From a virus: a stretch of 64,000 bases of DNA. Numbering within the stretch: position 1 is the first letter of the stretch; every line of letters starts with the position of its first letter. Below are positions 61,243 to 64,000 of the stretch, one piece after another. A model generated the notes under the pieces. The model worked only from the letters and a program-made list of their open reading frames with translations. It ran no database searches and had not been told where the DNA came from. The translations under genes were made by a program, and so were the position numbers. The DNA lies in IMG/VR virus record IMGVR_UViG_3300042544_001456, positions 57,780-121,779 of that record. The stretch is one strand, 5' to 3'.

Positions 61243-62336
61243 TACCATCCGATTCTTTCCCACGGCACATCTTTGTCTCCAAAATGTCCATATACACAAT
61301 TTTCACTATACTTATGAAAGTTAAACAAATCAAATCTATCAATAATACCTTTTGGACTTAAATCAATTTCGTTACGAATAAACTGTTCGATACTGCGATT
61401 ATGGCCATTACTATCAATAAGAATACTAGTAGGTTGTTTAACACCGATAGCATATGATAGTTGAATATTACACCAGTCTGCCATTTCGTCTGCTACAACG
61501 TTTTTAGCTAACCATCGTGCCATGTACGCTGCACTTCTATCCACTTTCGTTGGATCCTTGCCACTAAAGGCGCCGCCGCCATGAGGAGCAAAGCCGCCAT
61601 AAGTATCAACGATAATCTTTCGTCCAGTAACACCGGCGTCACCGTCGGGTCCACCGATAACAAAATTGCCAGTAGGATTGAGATGCCATACTGTATTTTC
61701 GTCAATTAAATCTCCTAATACATTGTATGCAGCTTGTTTAGCAAGTTCACGAGCTTCGTTAACATTACCTTCTGTATGTTGTGTGCTAATAACAATTTGG
61801 TCAATACGTTTAATAATACCCTCACGTCTTGCACCATTATATTCTACACTAACTTGTGATTTAGCATCGGGCCCGAGTATATTGTTGGTTTTACGCAGGT
61901 CTTTGAGTTCATGCAAAATTTTATGAGCATAATGAATGGGTGCCGGCATGTAACTATCTGTATGATTACATGCATAACCAAACATAATGCCTTGATCGCC
62001 TGCACCGAATGTATCTGTACCTAGTGCAATATCAGCACTTTGGCTATGGATTTCATTGTAAATTTTTAGTTTATCCCAATGAAACCCATCCTGTTCGTAG
62101 CCAATCTCTTTAACTTTATTGCATACAATTTCTTTTACTTCGTCCTTGCTTACATTAAAGTTCTTTACTTCGCCCGCCAACGTAACGTGGTTGGTAGTTA
62201 CAAGTGTCTCGATTGCAACACGAGTAGTAGTGTCGCCTGCTTTTAATCCAGCATCGACTAGTGCGTCAGAAATTTGGTCTGCAATCTTATCCGGGTGTCC
62301 GTCGCTAACACTTTCGCTAGTAAAAATATAGTTCAT
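61242..62336 (-). CDS. metK: S-adenosylmethionine synthetase
   Basis: 364 residues. SESVSDGHPDKIADQI near the N-terminus, GAGDQG (111-116) in the ATP site and GGGAFSGKDPTKVDRSAAY (253-271) are the family's signature motifs. The length is a little below the bacterial ~384. It makes SAM from methionine and ATP in the cytoplasm. In a phage with 18 radical SAM proteins this would replenish their cofactor (inference). The start overlaps a small 28-residue ORF (ATGA). Confidence 0.92.
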   Translation of the reverse strand: MNYIFTSESVSDGHPDKIADQISDALVDAGLKAGDTTTRVAIETLVTTNHVTLAGEVKNFNVSKDEVKEIVCNKVKEIGYEQDGFHWDKLKIYNEIHSQSADIALGTDTFGAGDQGIMFGYACNHTDSYMPAPIHYAHKILHELKDLRKTNNILGPDAKSQVSVEYNGARREGIIKRIDQIVISTQHTEGNVNEARELAKQAAYNVLGDLIDENTVWHLNPTGNFVIGGPDGDAGVTGRKIIVDTYGGFAPHGGGAFSGKDPTKVDRSAAYMARWLAKNVVADEMADWCNIQLSYAIGVKQPTSILIDSNGHNRSIEQFIRNEIDLSPKGIIDRFDLFNFHKYSENCVYGHFGDKDVPWERIGW

Positions 62337-62419
62337 AAATCTTTCCTTAGATTATTAAATTGTTCTTCTGTGTGTATGCCTCTAAAGTATTTGGAGGTTT
62401 TATCAAGTTCCCCAGGCAT
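62333..62419 (-). CDS. Candidate 28-residue ORF between queE and metK
   Basis: ATG at 62419, within the end of queE in another frame; stop at 62333 overlaps the metK start. The peptide is KTSKYFRGIHTEEQFNNL in its centre, strongly hydrophilic. It would explain the otherwise untranslated 66 bases between queE and metK and might couple their translation. It could also be chance. Confidence 0.35.
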   Translation of the reverse strand: MPGELDKTSKYFRGIHTEEQFNNLRKDL

Positions 62420-63278
62420 TTCCGAATAGACTAATGTGGAGTCTTGGGGTGAACCGCCATCCTTTTGCCATAGCAAGTTTTGCAACTTCTTGAACAGTGA
62501 GGTTATAGCCTTCTGTACGCCCGCCCATCGGCATGAGATAAACGGGACACTCAACACCTTCGCTGCGATAAGCATCAACGGCTCTGCCAACTTCCTCAAC
62601 ATCCACGTCATCAGCCACAACAAACTTAAGATAAAGATCAACACCAGGGATATCGTAGTACTGACGAGCAACGCTAGGCTTAATAGCATCAGTCCAAGAC
62701 TCTCCCGAAACGGATAACTTTGGACTACAACTAAACGTTGTTCTAAATCTTGCACGAGTTCCCAAGTATTCTCTAAACTCATCGTGCAACCACTGTGTAG
62801 TATTTGTTTCAAATGTAACATTTTTTAGATCCGCCATTCTTGGATGTTCGAATAATTCGATATATAGACGTTGCCAAGCAAGTAACGGTTCGCCGCCTGT
62901 GAGGATAAGGTGAACATCCTGTCCATTATCCATAGTCCATTTACCTTCTGGAGTAATACTTAGCAAATGATCTACTACTTCGTCGATAGTCTTATCCATA
63001 ACAAGATGTCTAAACTCAGGGTAGATACTTGCATAAGTGTCACAGCCTGTAAATACCAGCGGCAAATCTTCAAACTTTTCTACAGTTTCGTGAACGCCGT
63101 CTTCGATAAGTTTAGCAACTTCTGGGTTATAACGTCCTTTGGGTGTGCCACGAGGTAGTCCAAAGTTTTGACAACGAAAGTTACAACCGAAAGTACGTAG
63201 GAATACACTAGGTACTCCTACGTACTGGCCTTCGCCTTGCACTGAATAAAATGCTTCGCTATAACGTAGTTTCATCAT
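62403..63278 (-). CDS. queE: 7-carboxy-7-deazaguanine synthase (QueE-type radical SAM)
   Basis: The ATG at 63278 (or 63275) has GGAG at 8-base spacing; an in-frame start at 63302 lies in the upstream gene. 291 residues. YSEAFYSVQGEGQYVGVPS is the QueE N-terminus, GCNFRCQNFG has Cys32 and Cys36 but Phe39 where the third cluster Cys of CxxxCxxC is expected; Cys79 in TGCDTYAS may complete the cluster. LTGGEP is at 126-131, then FETNTTQWL. QueE converts carboxy-tetrahydropterin to 7-carboxy-7-deazaguanine. FolE beside it starts the same pathway; QueD is not in the window. Confidence 0.88.
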   Translation of the reverse strand: MMKLRYSEAFYSVQGEGQYVGVPSVFLRTFGCNFRCQNFGLPRGTPKGRYNPEVAKLIEDGVHETVEKFEDLPLVFTGCDTYASIYPEFRHLVMDKTIDEVVDHLLSITPEGKWTMDNGQDVHLILTGGEPLLAWQRLYIELFEHPRMADLKNVTFETNTTQWLHDEFREYLGTRARFRTTFSCSPKLSVSGESWTDAIKPSVARQYYDIPGVDLYLKFVVADDVDVEEVGRAVDAYRSEGVECPVYLMPMGGRTEGYNLTVQEVAKLAMAKGWRFTPRLHISLFGNAWGT

Positions 63279-63565
63279 CGCAGCAACTCCAAGCTTAGGC
63301 ACTTATTCACATACTCGGACAAGTCTTTGTCTTTTTCAACAATGTAAACAGATTTATCGCTTCGGTCGGTCTTTCTATCATATCTATGAAACTCGATAAT
63401 CTTACCGTTTTGAGCACTGTAAATTCTAAAGTTTAGAATAGGCTCGTCGTTAACAGTGTTGCTATCAACGTCTTTTGCAATTAATATTCCGCCTTTACCG
63501 TTACTGTAGCGTTCTTCTTGTGCTTCTTGTACCCATTTAGCTACAAGTCTTTTCAAAAATTTCAT
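63275..63565 (-). CDS. Small unknown protein between folE and queE
   Basis: 96 residues. Basic N-terminus MKFLKRLVAKWVQEAQEERY, then DEPILNFRIYSAQNGKIIEF and a Lys/Asp-rich C-terminal helix (VEKDKDLSEYVNKCL). The start overlaps the folE stop (ATGA) and its end overlaps queE, so it is co-translated. No catalytic motif. Function unknown. Confidence 0.7.
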   Translation of the reverse strand: MKFLKRLVAKWVQEAQEERYSNGKGGILIAKDVDSNTVNDEPILNFRIYSAQNGKIIEFHRYDRKTDRSDKSVYIVEKDKDLSEYVNKCLSLELLR

Positions 63566-63999
63566 CTTGGTGCAAACTCCTGTTGTAGTTTAATGTTGTC
63601 AAAGAATTCTTTTTTAACACTTTGATCGCTTTTGAATACACCTTCGAGAACAGTTGTTTGTGTTAGGCTTGAGTGTGCCATAATGCCTCTATTCTCACAA
63701 CAGCCGTGAGTAGCCTGAATATAAACAGCAACGTCTTTTGAACCAGTTGCTGATTTAATTTCACGAGCAATATCCATTGCAAGTTCTTCTTGCAGTGTTC
63801 CACGACGAGCACACCATTGTGCAATACGTGTATACTTGCTCAAGCCAATCAGCGTATCGGCAGCAATAATACCGATATATGCTACACCTTTAACAGGCTG
63901 GTGATGATGACTGCACATGCTTGTTAGTTCGCTACGAACAACCAACATACCTTTATACGGTTCATTAGTATGATTCGGAAATGCCGTTGCGTTGGGCAT
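63562..63999 (-). CDS. folE: GTP cyclohydrolase I (5' end at the window edge)
   Basis: 145 residues from the ATG at 63999, which is one base from the edge, so upstream residues may be missing. CSHHHQPV (Cys29, His31, His32), IGLSKYTRI, TLQEELAMDIA and ATHGCCENRGI (His98, Cys100) give the zinc site and active-site His/Cys of FolE. Family: GTP to dihydroneopterin triphosphate, the first step of folate and 7-deazaguanine synthesis. It is shorter than usual (~200), whether by truncation or because phage versions lack the N-terminal helix. Confidence 0.85.
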   Translation of the reverse strand: MPNATAFPNHTNEPYKGMLVVRSELTSMCSHHHQPVKGVAYIGIIAADTLIGLSKYTRIAQWCARRGTLQEELAMDIAREIKSATGSKDVAVYIQATHGCCENRGIMAHSSLTQTTVLEGVFKSDQSVKKEFFDNIKLQQEFAPR

Positions 64000-64000
64000 T

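Noticed and set aside
61242-61300. SAM riboswitch near metK
   Set aside because: The region upstream of metK is filled by queE and a small ORF; no pseudoknot-like aptamer was seen.
62419-62821. 162-residue ORF antisense-frame extension over queE
   Set aside because: The frame upstream of 62419 is a hydrophobic shadow of queE; only the last 28 residues are outside known genes.

Overview
The window looks like part of a tailed-phage genome of the T4-like marine myovirus type. The evidence is tightly packed genes with 1-26 base stop/start overlaps, an AT-rich sequence (about one third GC by eye), T4-like late-promoter boxes (NATAAATA), tail-fibre-like proteins, a T4 RNase H-like 5' nuclease, and a MoxR-type ATPase beside a VWA/metallopeptidase-like protein, an association familiar from T4-like marine phages. 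The host cannot be read from the sequence; a marine alphaproteobacterium or cyanobacterium is an inference. I saw no tRNA, rRNA, CRISPR array, insertion sequence or integrase.

Layout. (1) 1-1227 (+): end of one virion-type protein and a complete fibre-like structural protein. (2) 1288-36050 (+): a run of 31 genes for small-molecule, sugar or protein modification. They include glycosyltransferase-like proteins, a GDP-mannose-epimerase-like and a UDP-glucose-dehydrogenase-like enzyme, SGNH-type proteins, a 2-oxoglutarate oxygenase, a DegT-type aminotransferase overlapping an amidinotransferase, a sulfotransferase, a second PLP enzyme, a QueC-like PP-loop enzyme, and ten radical SAM proteins. 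(3) 36014-48595: the same kind of genes in strand-alternating blocks, with seven more radical SAM proteins, two more QueC-like enzymes, two more oxygenases and an SDR. (4) 48596-51849 (-): homospermidine synthase-like, asparagine-synthetase-like and unknown genes. (5) 51916-53361 (-): a second tail-fibre gene. (6) 53419-61242 (-): phage housekeeping (VWA/metallopeptidase, MoxR ATPase, sulfotransferase, RNase H, small conserved unknowns). (7) 61150-63999 (-): small ORFs, S-adenosylmethionine synthetase, QueE, an unknown, and GTP cyclohydrolase I.

How the genes may work together (inference). A roughly 50 kb modification island sits between two fibre-type genes. It carries 17 radical SAM proteins, and the same phage carries its own SAM synthetase. 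Several multi-gene cassettes recur in rearranged order: GT-like + twitch radical SAM + SGNH occurs twice, and radical SAM pairs with a QueC-like or PLP partner recur. This suggests a virion-decoration or envelope-modification factory built by cassette duplication. One sub-cluster (aminotransferase then amidinotransferase, next to an oxygenase and sugar-nucleotide enzymes) predicts a guanidino-sugar. FolE, QueE and QueC-like genes point to 7-deazaguanine chemistry, although QueD and a transglycosylase are not in the window.

Regulation. The second fibre gene has a perfect 16-bp hairpin that traps its Shine-Dalgarno sequence, with a late-type promoter in and beside the loop. This is the arrangement T4 uses to silence late genes on early read-through transcripts. 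The MoxR and VWA genes have matching sigma70-type promoters and share a 15-base leader. Consensus promoters also sit at 20188 and 45248; the latter may drive a leaderless mRNA.
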